A stretch of DNA of 34,495 nt from CALMEH01 sp964548225 (GCA_964548225.1 CAZJQP010000054.1:1-34495), one strand, 5' to 3'; numbered from the stretch's first letter, positions 20,840 through 29,710 are shown. The notes: generated from the letters alone by a model not told the origin. Program-made: numbers and translations.

Positions 20840-22361
20840 TTGTATCAAAAACTTTCCCAAAATAATCCGAAATTTCGCTTGTTAATTGTTCGCGGTTTTT
20901 TGCTTCGATTCCGGCTAATTCTTTCGCCAGATTTTTCTTGAATTCAATCTGCATCTGCCGTGCAATTTGTATGCGTTGAGCTTGCGGCGAACCTGCGCCG
21001 TGCATTGATTCGGTTAAATATCCGACGGCGTTTCTGCCCAAAGTCATATTTTCAATGAGGCGCAAAATCCGCACACGATTTTCAGTCGGAACATCGGCGC
21101 GTCCCTTTAGATATTTTTTCAAAAGATGTCCGATTTCTTCGCTTTGAAAATCTTTTTCCGACGGCATCGTAACGACCATTCCGCCCGCCAAATCTTGCGC
21201 CAAACGTCCGATTTCGTAAGGAATTTTCGTAACGTGATGTTTGCAGACATTGGCAATCATATCATCGTTGATGAACGCGCCCGATTTGGTCGGTTTCGAT
21301 TGATAGCTCGAAGCGATTCCGGTGGCGTAAATCGTTTCGTTCAAATGAGTCATTTCGACCAATTTATCTTTGATATGCGAAACTTTTTCCACGCCGTTGT
21401 AATCGGCAATCTGCGCCGCCGCGCCGATAAGAACATCGCCGACACCGCTTTTGCAGACATACGAACGGCGATGATAACAGGTAAATCTTTCGACCAGCAT
21501 CGAAGCAAATTCCGTTTCGCCGTCCATAAAAATCAAATCATTCGGGATGAAAACATTGTCGAAAATTACCATCGCTTCCTGTCCGCCGAAATTATTATTT
21601 CCCGTGTCAATCTCGCCGCCTTCCATCGCTCGCGAGTCGCACGATTGGCGACCGTAAATATATGTAATTCCTTCCGCGTCAACGGGAATCGCGCCGACAA
21701 TCGCGTAATCTTTATCGTTTTCCGTCAAACGCATCGTCGGCATCACAATCAACCAATGCGAATTCAAACAACCTGTCTGATGAGCCTTTGCGCCCGTGAT
21801 AAAAACGCCTTCATCCGTTCTAGCTGAAATGTGAACAAACAAATCTTTATCGGCTTGCTGATGCGGCGCAAGGCTTCGGTCGCCTTTGACATCGGTCATC
21901 GCGCCGCCAATCACGAGGTTTTGCGTTTGAACTTCCGCAATAAAAGTTTTGAGCCGTTCGTGATAAAAAGTTTCGTGCTTTTCGTCAATCTCAAACGTCG
22001 TCGAATAAAGCGAATTGAGCGCGTCCATTCCGACGCATCTTTGAAAACAAGTTCCGGTGAGTTGTCCCAAACGACGTTGCATTTTGTTTTGCAAAACAAC
22101 ATCGTCGCGGTTCGTCGCAATATTAAGGAAACGATTGACTTTTTTGCCCGTGAGATGCGAGATTGCCGTTGCCAAATCGGTTTCGCGCTGTGCCAAATCG
22201 TAAGTTTCGGCGACGGCATTTATCGAAGGACGAATCAACGGATGTTCGACAATATCCGCAACCAATTCGCCGAACAGATAAACTTTCAGATTTCTCCCGC
22301 GCAGGGAATTTATGTAATCTTCCGCCGTTACAATCGGTTTCGATGCGGTTTGTGGTTTCAT
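20832..22361 (-). CDS. 4-hydroxybutyryl-CoA dehydratase/HpaB superfamily protein
   Basis: The 509-residue protein matches 4-hydroxybutyryl-CoA dehydratase (AbfD), a flavin and [4Fe-4S] enzyme that makes crotonyl-CoA. Cluster ligands expected as C-x3-C and a later His/Cys pair are seen: Cys105 and Cys109 (GTCFQRC), His297 and Cys303 (YHRRSYVCK). AKAHQTG (191-197) and the Tyr301/Lys304 positions also agree. However His to Cys spacing is five residues, one fewer than the His292-Cys299 spacing known for the clostridial enzyme. It could be a true dehydratase with a shifted loop or another HpaB-like monooxygenase relative. First gene of the unit that continues with the 131-residue protein and HMGR. 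Confidence 0.85.
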   Translation of the reverse strand: MKPQTASKPIVTAEDYINSLRGRNLKVYLFGELVADIVEHPLIRPSINAVAETYDLAQRETDLATAISHLTGKKVNRFLNIATNRDDVVLQNKMQRRLGQLTGTCFQRCVGMDALNSLYSTTFEIDEKHETFYHERLKTFIAEVQTQNLVIGGAMTDVKGDRSLAPHQQADKDLFVHISARTDEGVFITGAKAHQTGCLNSHWLIVMPTMRLTENDKDYAIVGAIPVDAEGITYIYGRQSCDSRAMEGGEIDTGNNNFGGQEAMVIFDNVFIPNDLIFMDGETEFASMLVERFTCYHRRSYVCKSGVGDVLIGAAAQIADYNGVEKVSHIKDKLVEMTHLNETIYATGIASSYQSKPTKSGAFINDDMIANVCKHHVTKIPYEIGRLAQDLAGGMVVTMPSEKDFQSEEIGHLLKKYLKGRADVPTENRVRILRLIENMTLGRNAVGYLTESMHGAGSPQAQRIQIARQMQIEFKKNLAKELAGIEAKNREQLTSEISDYFGKVFDTNV

Positions 22362-22444
22362 ATTGTCAGAAATTATAAATCAATTCGCGCCGAATGGAAA
22401 TTTCCCGCGTTGCAAACCGATTTCATAAAACTTAGAATCAATCA

Positions 22445-22933
22445 ATGAAATATTTTCAACCGCGACTGTTTCTCGTCTTTTTCGCCGCACTTTTTCTAAA
22501 CGCTTGCGCCCCGCCAAACACAAATTCCAACAACTCGGCAAAAGCCAATAAACCGAGCAATACAAACGCCGATACGACCAAAGACGACACGGAAGAGTTT
22601 GCCAAAATCGTCAAACTTCCTGTTCAGCCCGAAGAAGTTTCGTGGCGCGAATCGGCAGATAAAAAAATCATCGCCGTGCTGAAATTTTCTGCGACCGAAG
22701 CCAACAATCTCGTTGCCCAAATCGAAAAGCACAAGCCCGCGCAAAATGCCGAAGTCAACGCCGAAAATTGGTTTCCGCCCGAACTCGTCGCGCAAAGTCA
22801 ACAAGCGGGCGACGCGACTCTGAAAGGCAAAGAATATGCGGCAAACGATTTTTTTCTCGCGCCTTACACAAAAGGCAAAATCACGCGGATTGATAGCACA
22901 AATTATTTTATTTTGGAACTGTCCGCGTCATAA
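22445..22933 (+). CDS. putative lipoprotein
   Basis: A signal peptide ends in the lipobox LNAC (Cys21), so the mature 142-residue protein is probably lipid-anchored. A Ser/Asn/Lys-rich linker (about 25-50) precedes a compact domain with LPVQPEEVSWRES, KIIAVLKFSATEANNLVAQ and NWFPPELVAQSQ. No enzyme motif or known family is recognised. It is divergent from the dehydratase-like gene; no clear Shine-Dalgarno precedes the ATG. Confidence 0.8.
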   Translation: MKYFQPRLFLVFFAALFLNACAPPNTNSNNSAKANKPSNTNADTTKDDTEEFAKIVKLPVQPEEVSWRESADKKIIAVLKFSATEANNLVAQIEKHKPAQNAEVNAENWFPPELVAQSQQAGDATLKGKEYAANDFFLAPYTKGKITRIDSTNYFILELSAS

Positions 22934-22943
22934 TCATAAATAA

Positions 22944-23087
22944 TACCAAAACAAAATCGGATTGTTGGTTAAAGAATTTTTCAATCAATGCGGAAACGCG
23001 CACGAAGTAAGCGTGAAAAACTCAACCCACGCTTACTTCGTGCGCGTTTCCGCATTTAATAACTCACATTTTCAATCGGTTTTGGTA
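22944..23087. repeat. MITE-like nested inverted repeat
   Basis: The inner arms (22989-23015 and 23028-23054) are 27-bp perfect inverted copies starting TGCGGAAACGCG and ending TAAGCGTG. The outer ends TACCAAAAC and GTTTTGGTA, each with CGG and ATTG/CAAT nearby, form a second inverted pair. No coding sequence is inside. The layout fits a non-autonomous element or a very strong transcript end after the lipoprotein gene. Confidence 0.7.
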
Positions 23088-23117
23088 TAATTCAATGAGA
23101 GAATTTTTAGGAGTTTT

Positions 23118-23285
23118 CAAATCATTTCACGGGGCTGGAAAATCATTTCATAGCCCCGTAAAATGATTTTCCAGCCCCGTAAAATGATTTTCCAGCCCCG
23201 TAAAATGATTTTCCAGCCCCGTAAAATGATTTTCTAGGGCTGTGAAATGATTTTCTAGCTCCATAAAATCATTTTTTAGACTTCA
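23118..23285. repeat. tandem array, 8 x 21 bp (AAAATGATTTT type)
   Basis: Units start at 23118, 23139, 23160, 23181, 23202, 23223, 23244 and 23265, exactly 21 bp apart, with consensus AAAATGATTTTCCAGCCCCGT. AAAAT-G-ATTTT is an 11-bp palindrome. The middle four units are identical; the outer ones diverge. The array fills the convergent gap between the lipoprotein and NtrC-type genes and runs over the latter's stop codon. Confidence 0.93.
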
Positions 23286-24628
23286 TATTTCTTTAGTTTG
23301 CGGTAAAGCGTGGATAAATCAATGCCCAAAATGTCTGCGGCGTTGGTTTTGTCGTCATCGGCAGACTTCATAACTTCCAAAATATAGCGGCGTTCCATTT
23401 CTTCGAGCGTCGGATGAATTCCGCGACGGTCGCGCATTTCAAATTGGATTGAAGAATCGTTTTTGATTTTTGGCGGCAAGTTTTCCAACAAAATTTCTTC
23501 ATCGCTTAAAAGAAAAGCGCGTTCGACGGCATTTTGCAATTCGCGGACGTTGCCTTGCCAACCGTAATTTATCAGTGCTTGCATTGCTTCCGGCGAAAAA
23601 GTTTTTTCGGGTGCGTTTTGTTCTTTGGCGGTGCGCGAAATGAAATGTTTTATGAGAAGCGGAATGTCTTCGCGCCTTTCTCTTAATGGCGGCAGGGAAA
23701 TCTCGATGACGTTTAGACGATAAAATAAATCTTCGCGGAAACGATTTTCTTCAACTTCGGTTTCGAGATTTTTGTTTGTGGCGGCGATTATCCGCGCATC
23801 GAATCCGACGGAAGAGCTTGCGCCGACGGGCAGAACTTCGTGTTCTTGCAAGGCGCGTAATAATTTCACCTGCAAAGCAAGCGGCATCTCGCCGATTTCG
23901 TCTAAGAAAAGCGTTCCGCCGTCTACTGCACGAAACAAACCCTTTTTGTCGCCGATTGCGCCGGTAAATGCGCCTTTTGTATGTCCGAAGAGTTCCGATT
24001 CCAAAAGATTTTCAGGCAATGCGCCGCAATTTACTGCCAAAAACGGCTTCGCGGCGCGACGTGAGTTAAAATGTATCGCCTTTGCAATCAATTCCTTGCC
24101 CGTGCCGGATTCGCCTTGAATTAAAATCGAAGCGTTGGTGTCGGCAATCTTTTCGACGACACGGAAAACTTCCTGCAACGACGCGCTTTTGCCGATAATT
24201 TGTTCAAAAGAGTATTGGCGGTTGAGTTCGCGGCGCAAAGCGCGATTCTCGTTGAATAATTCCTTGACACGAATTGCATTTTTGACGGTTTTGATTAAAT
24301 CTTCGTTGACAAAAGGTTTCGTAACATAATCAAAAACACCTTTTCGGAGCGCGGAAATCGCCGAATCAACCGAAGAATACGCCGTCATCACAATCACCAG
24401 CGCATCTTCGTCAACGGTTTTTATGCGGTCGAGCAATTCCAATCCGTCCATTCCCGCCATTTTTATATCGGTAAGCGTTACGGCAACTTCGCTGGCGGCG
24501 TAAATCTGCAAAGCATTCTCCGCGCTGTCGGCAGTTAAAACGCTGTAACCCTCATCTTCGAGCAGTTGCCGCAAAATCGAGCGCATCAATTCTTCGTCCT
24601 CAACCACCAAAACATTCGGTCTATTCAT
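23276..24628 (-). CDS. NtrC-family sigma54-dependent response regulator
   Basis: Domains in order: receiver (residues 4-118) with phosphoacceptor Asp54 (VTLTDIKMAGMDG) and Lys104; AAA+ domain (about 143-370) with Walker A GESGTGKE (173-179), the sigma54-contacting GAFTGA loop (219-224), Walker B LFLDEIGE and the arginine-finger region; Fis-type helix-turn-helix at the end (TNAADILGIDLSTLYRKLKK). Length 450 is standard. When phosphorylated it should activate RpoN promoters. No cognate histidine kinase is adjacent in the window, so it is an orphan here. The last array unit overlaps its stop codon. Confidence 0.95.
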   Translation of the reverse strand: MNRPNVLVVEDEELMRSILRQLLEDEGYSVLTADSAENALQIYAASEVAVTLTDIKMAGMDGLELLDRIKTVDEDALVIVMTAYSSVDSAISALRKGVFDYVTKPFVNEDLIKTVKNAIRVKELFNENRALRRELNRQYSFEQIIGKSASLQEVFRVVEKIADTNASILIQGESGTGKELIAKAIHFNSRRAAKPFLAVNCGALPENLLESELFGHTKGAFTGAIGDKKGLFRAVDGGTLFLDEIGEMPLALQVKLLRALQEHEVLPVGASSSVGFDARIIAATNKNLETEVEENRFREDLFYRLNVIEISLPPLRERREDIPLLIKHFISRTAKEQNAPEKTFSPEAMQALINYGWQGNVRELQNAVERAFLLSDEEILLENLPPKIKNDSSIQFEMRDRRGIHPTLEEMERRYILEVMKSADDDKTNAADILGIDLSTLYRKLKKYEV

Positions 24629-25093
24629 AACCGAAAGTTTAGCAATAAATCAGGATATGAGCATCTTTTACACGAACTTCAGATGTTTTTTTTTGACTCA
24701 CCTTAGGCGAAAATGCCTAAAACAAATCGCCGTGTAAGGCGGGGTTTTGAAAGGGAATTCAAATTCATTTGTTCTAAAAATAAAAAATAAAAAAATATTT
24801 GACAGTCTTGTTACAGTTATGGTAATTTCAAGTTAATTTGAGAAATCATTGTAAGGTAGAAGATTTCAATTAGCATCAAATCTTAGGGGAACTTTACAAC
24901 AATAGTTAAGAAATCGGAATAGACTTTTAAGTTTTATCGTGTAAAAAGTTTGTTCTCGATTTAGGGTGTTTTTTATTAAGAAAGAACTAAGGGTAGGGCG
25001 AAAGCCCGATTTTTTAGAAAGTTTGTGAATCTTAATTAACACAACTCCCGTCAAACTGTTTTGTTTGAGAGTTGTGTCAAGGAGACTTTCAAT
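24629..25093 (+). promoter_or_regulatory. non-coding stretch with promoter-like TTGACA and structured leader
   Basis: I see no convincing gene in this stretch. TTGACA at 24799-24804 with TAATTT 18 bp later could start a transcript toward the small ORF at 25094. The long leader contains AAGATTT/AAATCTT and GGGCGAAAGCCC hairpins and a large hairpin ACACAACTC/GAGTTGTGT (with inner TCAAAC/GTTTGA) ending 1 nt before the AAGGAG of the ORF. Such structure next to the ribosome-binding site could control translation. Confidence 0.45.
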
Positions 25094-25207
25094 ATGTTTG
25101 CTAATTTGATTTCGACTCAAAGAATAAATAATACGATAAATTTTGCGGCTTCTACGCGCAATCAAGATTTTTATAACAGCATTTATAGACGGTTAGCTCA
25201 ACTGTGA
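25094..25207 (+). CDS. 37-residue small ORF with strong ribosome-binding site
   Basis: AAGGAG lies 9 nt before the ATG, and a strong terminator begins within the last codons, so the unit looks like a real small gene. The 37-residue product is polar, rich in Asn, Arg, Gln and Ser, and has no membrane segment. The 9-bp hairpin directly upstream of the ribosome-binding site suggests translational control. I recognise no family; a regulatory leader for downstream sequence is the alternative. Confidence 0.5.
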   Translation: MFANLISTQRINNTINFAASTRNQDFYNSIYRRLAQL

Positions 25208-25228
25208 GTTAACCGTCTATTTATTTTT
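25188..25228 (+). terminator. intrinsic terminator after the small ORF
   Basis: GACGGTTA and TAACCGTC, extended inward by CTCA/TGAG, followed by TATTTATTTTT. It overlaps the end of the 37-codon ORF. Confidence 0.75.
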
Positions 25229-25256
25229 GGAATGAATACAATGTTTATTCCAAAAG

Positions 25257-25381
25257 GGTGAATCTAAAAAAAATCCCGAAAGGTAATGGCGTTACCTTTC
25301 GGGCGTAGGTTCACCAAGAGAAACGGGATGTTCCAAAATTGGTGCGACCATACATCTGCATCTTAAGGCATTCCGTTTCTC
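25257..25381 (+). ncRNA. candidate structured RNA upstream of the beta-helix protein gene
   Basis: Two adjacent complex hairpins: GGTGAATCT/AGGTTCACC enclosing a 12-bp stem CCCGAAAGGTAA/TTACCTTTCGGG, then a 13-bp stem GAGAAACGGGATG/CATTCCGTTTCTC with a 38-nt loop. It does not match a riboswitch that I know. The 213 bp from here to the downstream gene show no ORF. It could be a cis-regulator of the exported protein or an independent small RNA. Confidence 0.5.
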
Positions 25382-25594
25382 AAAATCAAACGTAAATTAA
25401 GGCTAAACGAATATTATCGGGTGAATTGTTGTTTTTCTATTGAAGAAAGGCACCAAATCTCATCAATTTCGCTAATCCTTAAATTTTTCAATTATTTAAG
25501 TTATTTAAATGGATTCCTTTCGGCACATTTGCCGGATTGCAACACTGTTTAAGTTAGCTTCCGATTTTCAAATAGAAGAGGAGAATTTTGATTT

Positions 25595-28500
25595 ATGAGA
25601 AAGACATTCAATGTCCCTGTTGCAAAGCCGCACGTTTTTACAAATTCCGGCTTCAAAAAAGTTTCGGCAAATATGCTTGCCGTTATATATATTTTATTTC
25701 TGGCGGCGGTTTCCGGCACATCAATTTCAGCGCAAACCGTTATCACGCCCAACAATCCCCAAGGTTGGAATCGAGCTGATACGCGACCGGGCGGAAACGT
25801 CCGTTTCATCACAGACGGCACGAGTCCTTCGGGAACGGGCGCACTTCGGCTTTACACAAACAATCTGAACACTGCAAAAGCACAGTATTTTGTTCCTTCA
25901 AATGTGCTTTTGTCGAGCGTAACAACGCTCAGTTATTACACGAAACAAGTTAGCGCATCATTTGCCAACGGCGCACCGGCGTTTAATATCGCGGTTTATT
26001 TGGACGGCAATACGGCAAATCCGGCATCGTTCACAACTTTGGTTTATGAACCTTACAACAACGGCGAAACGATTATTCCAAATACTTGGCAACAATGGAA
26101 CGCCGTCGGTGAAGATTTTTGGTCATCGAGAAATGTAAATGTCGGCGGCGGTTGTATGGTAACAGCGGGCGGCGGCGGTCCGCCATTTTATACTTTGGCG
26201 GGACTTGCGGCAATTTGTCCGAATGCGGTGGTTGCGGCTTACGGCGTGAATGTCGGTTCGTTTAATCCGAGTTGGAACACCGAAGTTGATTTGGTAAATT
26301 TCAACGGCGCGATTTTCGACTTCGAGCCGGTTGCAAACATCACGGTTTCGCCTGCCTCGACACCGTCGGCAACCGATAACGACTACATCAGGATCAATGA
26401 AGCCGTTCAACTCGCCCAAGACGGCACAACGATTACATTGAACGGAACATTCAATTGGGTTGAACCGTTTGCGGCGGCAAGTTGGGCTTTAGGCAGTGAT
26501 TATCGAACAGGCGGAATTTTTACCGACGACGATTACGGGGTTCTTGCGCCGCTTGATTTGAATAATGTTACGTTCACCGCAAGCTCGCTCGGTGCGGCAA
26601 CGATTCAAGGTCCGGGCGATTTGCCGGGCGCGAATCTCGAAGGCGTTTTGCAATTTTACGCCGGCGGGAATAATCAAAACTGGACGATTTCCAATATGCG
26701 TTTCCTAGATTTCGACAACGCTATCGGATATTACTTTAACGGCGGTCCGACTTCGATTTATAACGGCACGCAGATTATCAACAATTACATTTTAACTGCG
26801 AGAGATTTGAACGCGACGGTTGCGCCCACGGACGTAAATCAGAACATCGGCATCCATTTCTCGTTCGGCACAAATCAGACCATTTCGGGCAACACCATCG
26901 AAGTTCACGGCGACGGCATCAGCGATACGGCAAACAATCTTTTTTCAACGGAAGTTGCGATGCAGTCGAACACGAGCGGCGGAAATGCTTACGACGGTTT
27001 GCAGATAACGAACAACACGATTCGCGTGTTGAACGCACAAAATAACGCAAATCCGCAAGTCGTTCTCGGTATTTGGGAAAACGCACACGGACATTTGAGC
27101 AACATCAATGTTAGCGGTAATCAATTTTTAAATATTGCTGGCGGAAATAATCCGGCGGTTAATTTACAAAGAGCCTTCCGCGTAACCTCACATTCATCTG
27201 CCACGACTACTGTTACTTACGCCAACAACACCGTCGAAGGCGCAAATCTCGGCTTCCAATGGATTACGGGATCAAACTTTGCGGGCAATCAACCCGTTAG
27301 ATTGACGAGCAACGTCATCCGTAATAACGCGACGGGCGTTTTGGTGCAATCGCAAGGCTTGGCAAATCTGAAATATAACCGCATTGTCGGCAACAGCACG
27401 GCGGGCGTGAATAATGTTGACGGCGTTGTTGACGCGGAAAATAATTGGTGGGGTTGTAACTTCGGTCCGGGCGCGGGCGGCGCAGGTTGTGCGGGAACGG
27501 CAAACGGCACAATCGGCACGGTTGATGCCAATCCGTGGCTCGTTTTGAGAACTTCCGCGACACCGAATTCTATTTTGACGGGCGGCAATTCGAGCATTTC
27601 GTCAAATCTGAACTTCAATTCAAATAATGTTGATACTTCGGGTTCGGGAAGCGTTCCGAACGGCACACCCGCGAGCTTTGCGGGAACACTCGGAACAGTT
27701 GCGCCGCCGACCGGAACGACTACTTCGGGCGTAACCGGCACGACATTTACCGCCGGAATTTCAGCCGGAAGCGGAAACGCCGCGACGACGGTTGACGGGC
27801 AAACGGTGAATGCGCCGATAACGATTGCGTTTTCGTGCAACAATGTTTCGATACCGACCGGACAGACGGCAATCAGAAATTCGCAGTTCTTATCTCCGGT
27901 AAATGTGGACGACACGACGGCGCGGGGCATTTTCGGCTACGATTTCACGATTACATATAATCCGGCAGTCGTAACGCCTTTGGCAGTTGAAACCGCCGGA
28001 ACTTTGAGCGCGGGTTGGACGATTACGACTAATAATTCTCCGGGAACATTGGTTGTTTCGGGCTTTAACACGACGGCTTTAACGGGCGCGGGCGTTTTGC
28101 TGAACATTCGGTTTATCGCCACGGGCGGAATCGGCACGACGAGTAATATAAACTTCTCGGCGTTCCAATTTAACGAAGGAATTCCGTGCAGCAACACGAC
28201 TAACGGGAATGTTACGGTAATTTCGGGGACGGTTGCGGGTAAGGTAACTTACGCCAACGCAATGACTCCGACAAATGTTCCGAACACAACGATTTCCGCC
28301 GCCGGTTCGACTCCGCTTTCGACGACGACTGACGTTAACGGCGATTACACTCTGAGCGGTTTCGGCGCGGGTGCATACACCATCACGCCGTCGAAAGCGA
28401 ATCAGGTGAACGGTATTTCCAATCTCGATGCTTCGCGGGTCGCGCAACATATCGTCGGGTTTGCGGTTTTGAATCCGACACAGCAAATCGCGGCGGACGT

Positions 28501-29425
28501 TACGAATAACGGCACGATTACATCGCTCGACGCGGCGTATATCGCGCAATTCGTGGCGGCAATTCCGAATCCGGGCGTTACGGGAACGTGGAGATTTATT
28601 CCGGCGAACCGTGCATATACCAATGTCGAGGCAAACTTTACGGGTCAAGATTACAGCGCAATTTTGATGGGTGAAGTTACAGGGAACTGGAATCCGGCGG
28701 GACCGCTTCGTCCGGCGTTTTCGATGGAAAGCAATCGTCCGACGGACGGAAGCCGCGTCGTTCAGCCGGTTGTCGTAACCGCGCCTTTACAACAAACGAG
28801 TCAGGGCAGTGGTTTCACGGTGAATTTGACAGCAACCGACACGACGGGCGAAGGAATACTCGGTTATGAATTTAATTTGATTTATAATCAAGCAGTTATT
28901 CTGCCGCAAGCAATTCCGTGCGAGGTTACGGGAACAATCAGCAGTAATTTGAGCGTGTTGTGTAATGCTTCAACACCGGGATTGTTGCGGGTTGTAGTCT
29001 TTGGAACAACGCCGACGATTGGCGTGGGAACTTTGGTTAAACTTAAATTCAACGCCGTTGGAATGGCGGGACAGAATTCGCCTTTGACGATTCAAGACTT
29101 TATGTTTAACGAAGGCGTGCCGCAAGACGTAACCAACGACGGGCAAGTTCAAATTCTTGCTCCGACGGCGGCGAGCGTTTCGGTTGGCGGCAAACTCTTT
29201 TCGTCAGGCGGAATGGCACTCAACGGCGAAACTGTGATTTTGACCGACAGCAACGGGGAAACCCGTTCGATTCGTTCGAGCAGTTTCGGATATTATCGGT
29301 TCGATGAATTGACAGCCGGCGCGACATACACAATCAGCGTCAGCTCCAAGCGTTACACATTTACGCCGCAAGCCGTAATTGCGAACGAGTCAATAGATTC
29401 GATGGACTTATACGCACAGCCATAG
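25595..29425 (+). CDS. large exported beta-helix protein with cohesin-like and dockerin-like domains
   Basis: An N-terminal extension with a hydrophobic signal (about 27-47, ending SISAQ) is followed by a jelly-roll-like region, then a right-handed parallel beta-helix (about 260-650) rich in Asn-turns such as NNTIRV, NVSGNQFLNI and ENNWWGCNFGPG. Two cohesin-like beta domains follow (about 745-880 and 1060-1185; FGYDFTITYNPAVV, LGYEFNLIYNQAVI). Between them lie a carboxypeptidase-like domain and a dockerin-like segment (SNLDASRVAQHIVG; SLDAAYIAQFVA). The last 85 residues form a second carboxypeptidase-regulatory-like domain (SFGYYRFDELTAGATY), shared with the FG-GAP protein. Length 1276. Probably secreted or surface-bound; polysaccharide interaction is inference. 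AGAGGAG lies 11 nt before the ATG. Confidence 0.88.
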   Translation: MRKTFNVPVAKPHVFTNSGFKKVSANMLAVIYILFLAAVSGTSISAQTVITPNNPQGWNRADTRPGGNVRFITDGTSPSGTGALRLYTNNLNTAKAQYFVPSNVLLSSVTTLSYYTKQVSASFANGAPAFNIAVYLDGNTANPASFTTLVYEPYNNGETIIPNTWQQWNAVGEDFWSSRNVNVGGGCMVTAGGGGPPFYTLAGLAAICPNAVVAAYGVNVGSFNPSWNTEVDLVNFNGAIFDFEPVANITVSPASTPSATDNDYIRINEAVQLAQDGTTITLNGTFNWVEPFAAASWALGSDYRTGGIFTDDDYGVLAPLDLNNVTFTASSLGAATIQGPGDLPGANLEGVLQFYAGGNNQNWTISNMRFLDFDNAIGYYFNGGPTSIYNGTQIINNYILTARDLNATVAPTDVNQNIGIHFSFGTNQTISGNTIEVHGDGISDTANNLFSTEVAMQSNTSGGNAYDGLQITNNTIRVLNAQNNANPQVVLGIWENAHGHLSNINVSGNQFLNIAGGNNPAVNLQRAFRVTSHSSATTTVTYANNTVEGANLGFQWITGSNFAGNQPVRLTSNVIRNNATGVLVQSQGLANLKYNRIVGNSTAGVNNVDGVVDAENNWWGCNFGPGAGGAGCAGTANGTIGTVDANPWLVLRTSATPNSILTGGNSSISSNLNFNSNNVDTSGSGSVPNGTPASFAGTLGTVAPPTGTTTSGVTGTTFTAGISAGSGNAATTVDGQTVNAPITIAFSCNNVSIPTGQTAIRNSQFLSPVNVDDTTARGIFGYDFTITYNPAVVTPLAVETAGTLSAGWTITTNNSPGTLVVSGFNTTALTGAGVLLNIRFIATGGIGTTSNINFSAFQFNEGIPCSNTTNGNVTVISGTVAGKVTYANAMTPTNVPNTTISAAGSTPLSTTTDVNGDYTLSGFGAGAYTITPSKANQVNGISNLDASRVAQHIVGFAVLNPTQQIAADVTNNGTITSLDAAYIAQFVAAIPNPGVTGTWRFIPANRAYTNVEANFTGQDYSAILMGEVTGNWNPAGPLRPAFSMESNRPTDGSRVVQPVVVTAPLQQTSQGSGFTVNLTATDTTGEGILGYEFNLIYNQAVILPQAIPCEVTGTISSNLSVLCNASTPGLLRVVVFGTTPTIGVGTLVKLKFNAVGMAGQNSPLTIQDFMFNEGVPQDVTNDGQVQILAPTAASVSVGGKLFSSGGMALNGETVILTDSNGETRSIRSSSFGYYRFDELTAGATYTISVSSKRYTFTPQAVIANESIDSMDLYAQP

Positions 29426-29440
29426 AGCGGAAACGCAACC

Positions 29441-29474
29441 TAAAAAAAGGCGGGGATTTTTCTCCGCCTTTTTT
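29441..29474 (+). terminator. intrinsic terminator of beta-helix protein gene
   Basis: AAAAAAAGGCGG/CCGCCTTTTTT hairpin with T-tract, 15 bp after the stop codon. Confidence 0.88.
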
Positions 29475-29561
29475 CTTTTACGGTAAAATCCGAATGAATC
29501 TGCCTTAAAACTCTAAACAGCCGGATAATTACAAACGGTTTATCCATTATTAATTCTCAAT

Positions 29562-29710
29562 TAAGTAAGTGGACAGAATTAAATTAAAAATGTTCGGCAT
29601 TGTTTTGAGTCCCGCCTTTAGGCGGCTTCTTTCCGCCAGCGAAGCGCGGCGGAAATCCTGCTGAAGCAGGGACTCAAAACTTTCTTAAAATTATTTTGTC
29701 AATTTACTTA
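29562..29710. mobile_element. MITE-like element
   Basis: Imperfect terminal inverted repeats of about 20 bp (TAAGTAAGTGGACAGAATT at the left; the right end reads TAAGTAAATTGACAAAATAA on the other strand) enclose a 12-bp perfect inner inverted repeat GTTTTGAGTCCC/GGGACTCAAAAC. No coding capacity. It fits a small non-autonomous transposable element. Confidence 0.5.

Noticed and set aside
21126..22448. 233- and 205-codon plus-strand ORFs
   Set aside because: They are antisense to the dehydratase-like gene, whose iron-sulfur and active-site motifs are clear.
24866..25165. 99-codon minus-strand ORF
   Set aside because: It covers the hairpins and ribosome-binding site of the plus-strand unit, has low-complexity basic composition and no start signal.
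27289..28648. Long minus-strand ORFs of 213 and 189 codons inside the beta-helix gene
   Set aside because: Shadows of a GC-biased coding strand; the plus-strand protein has a signal peptide and recognisable domains throughout.
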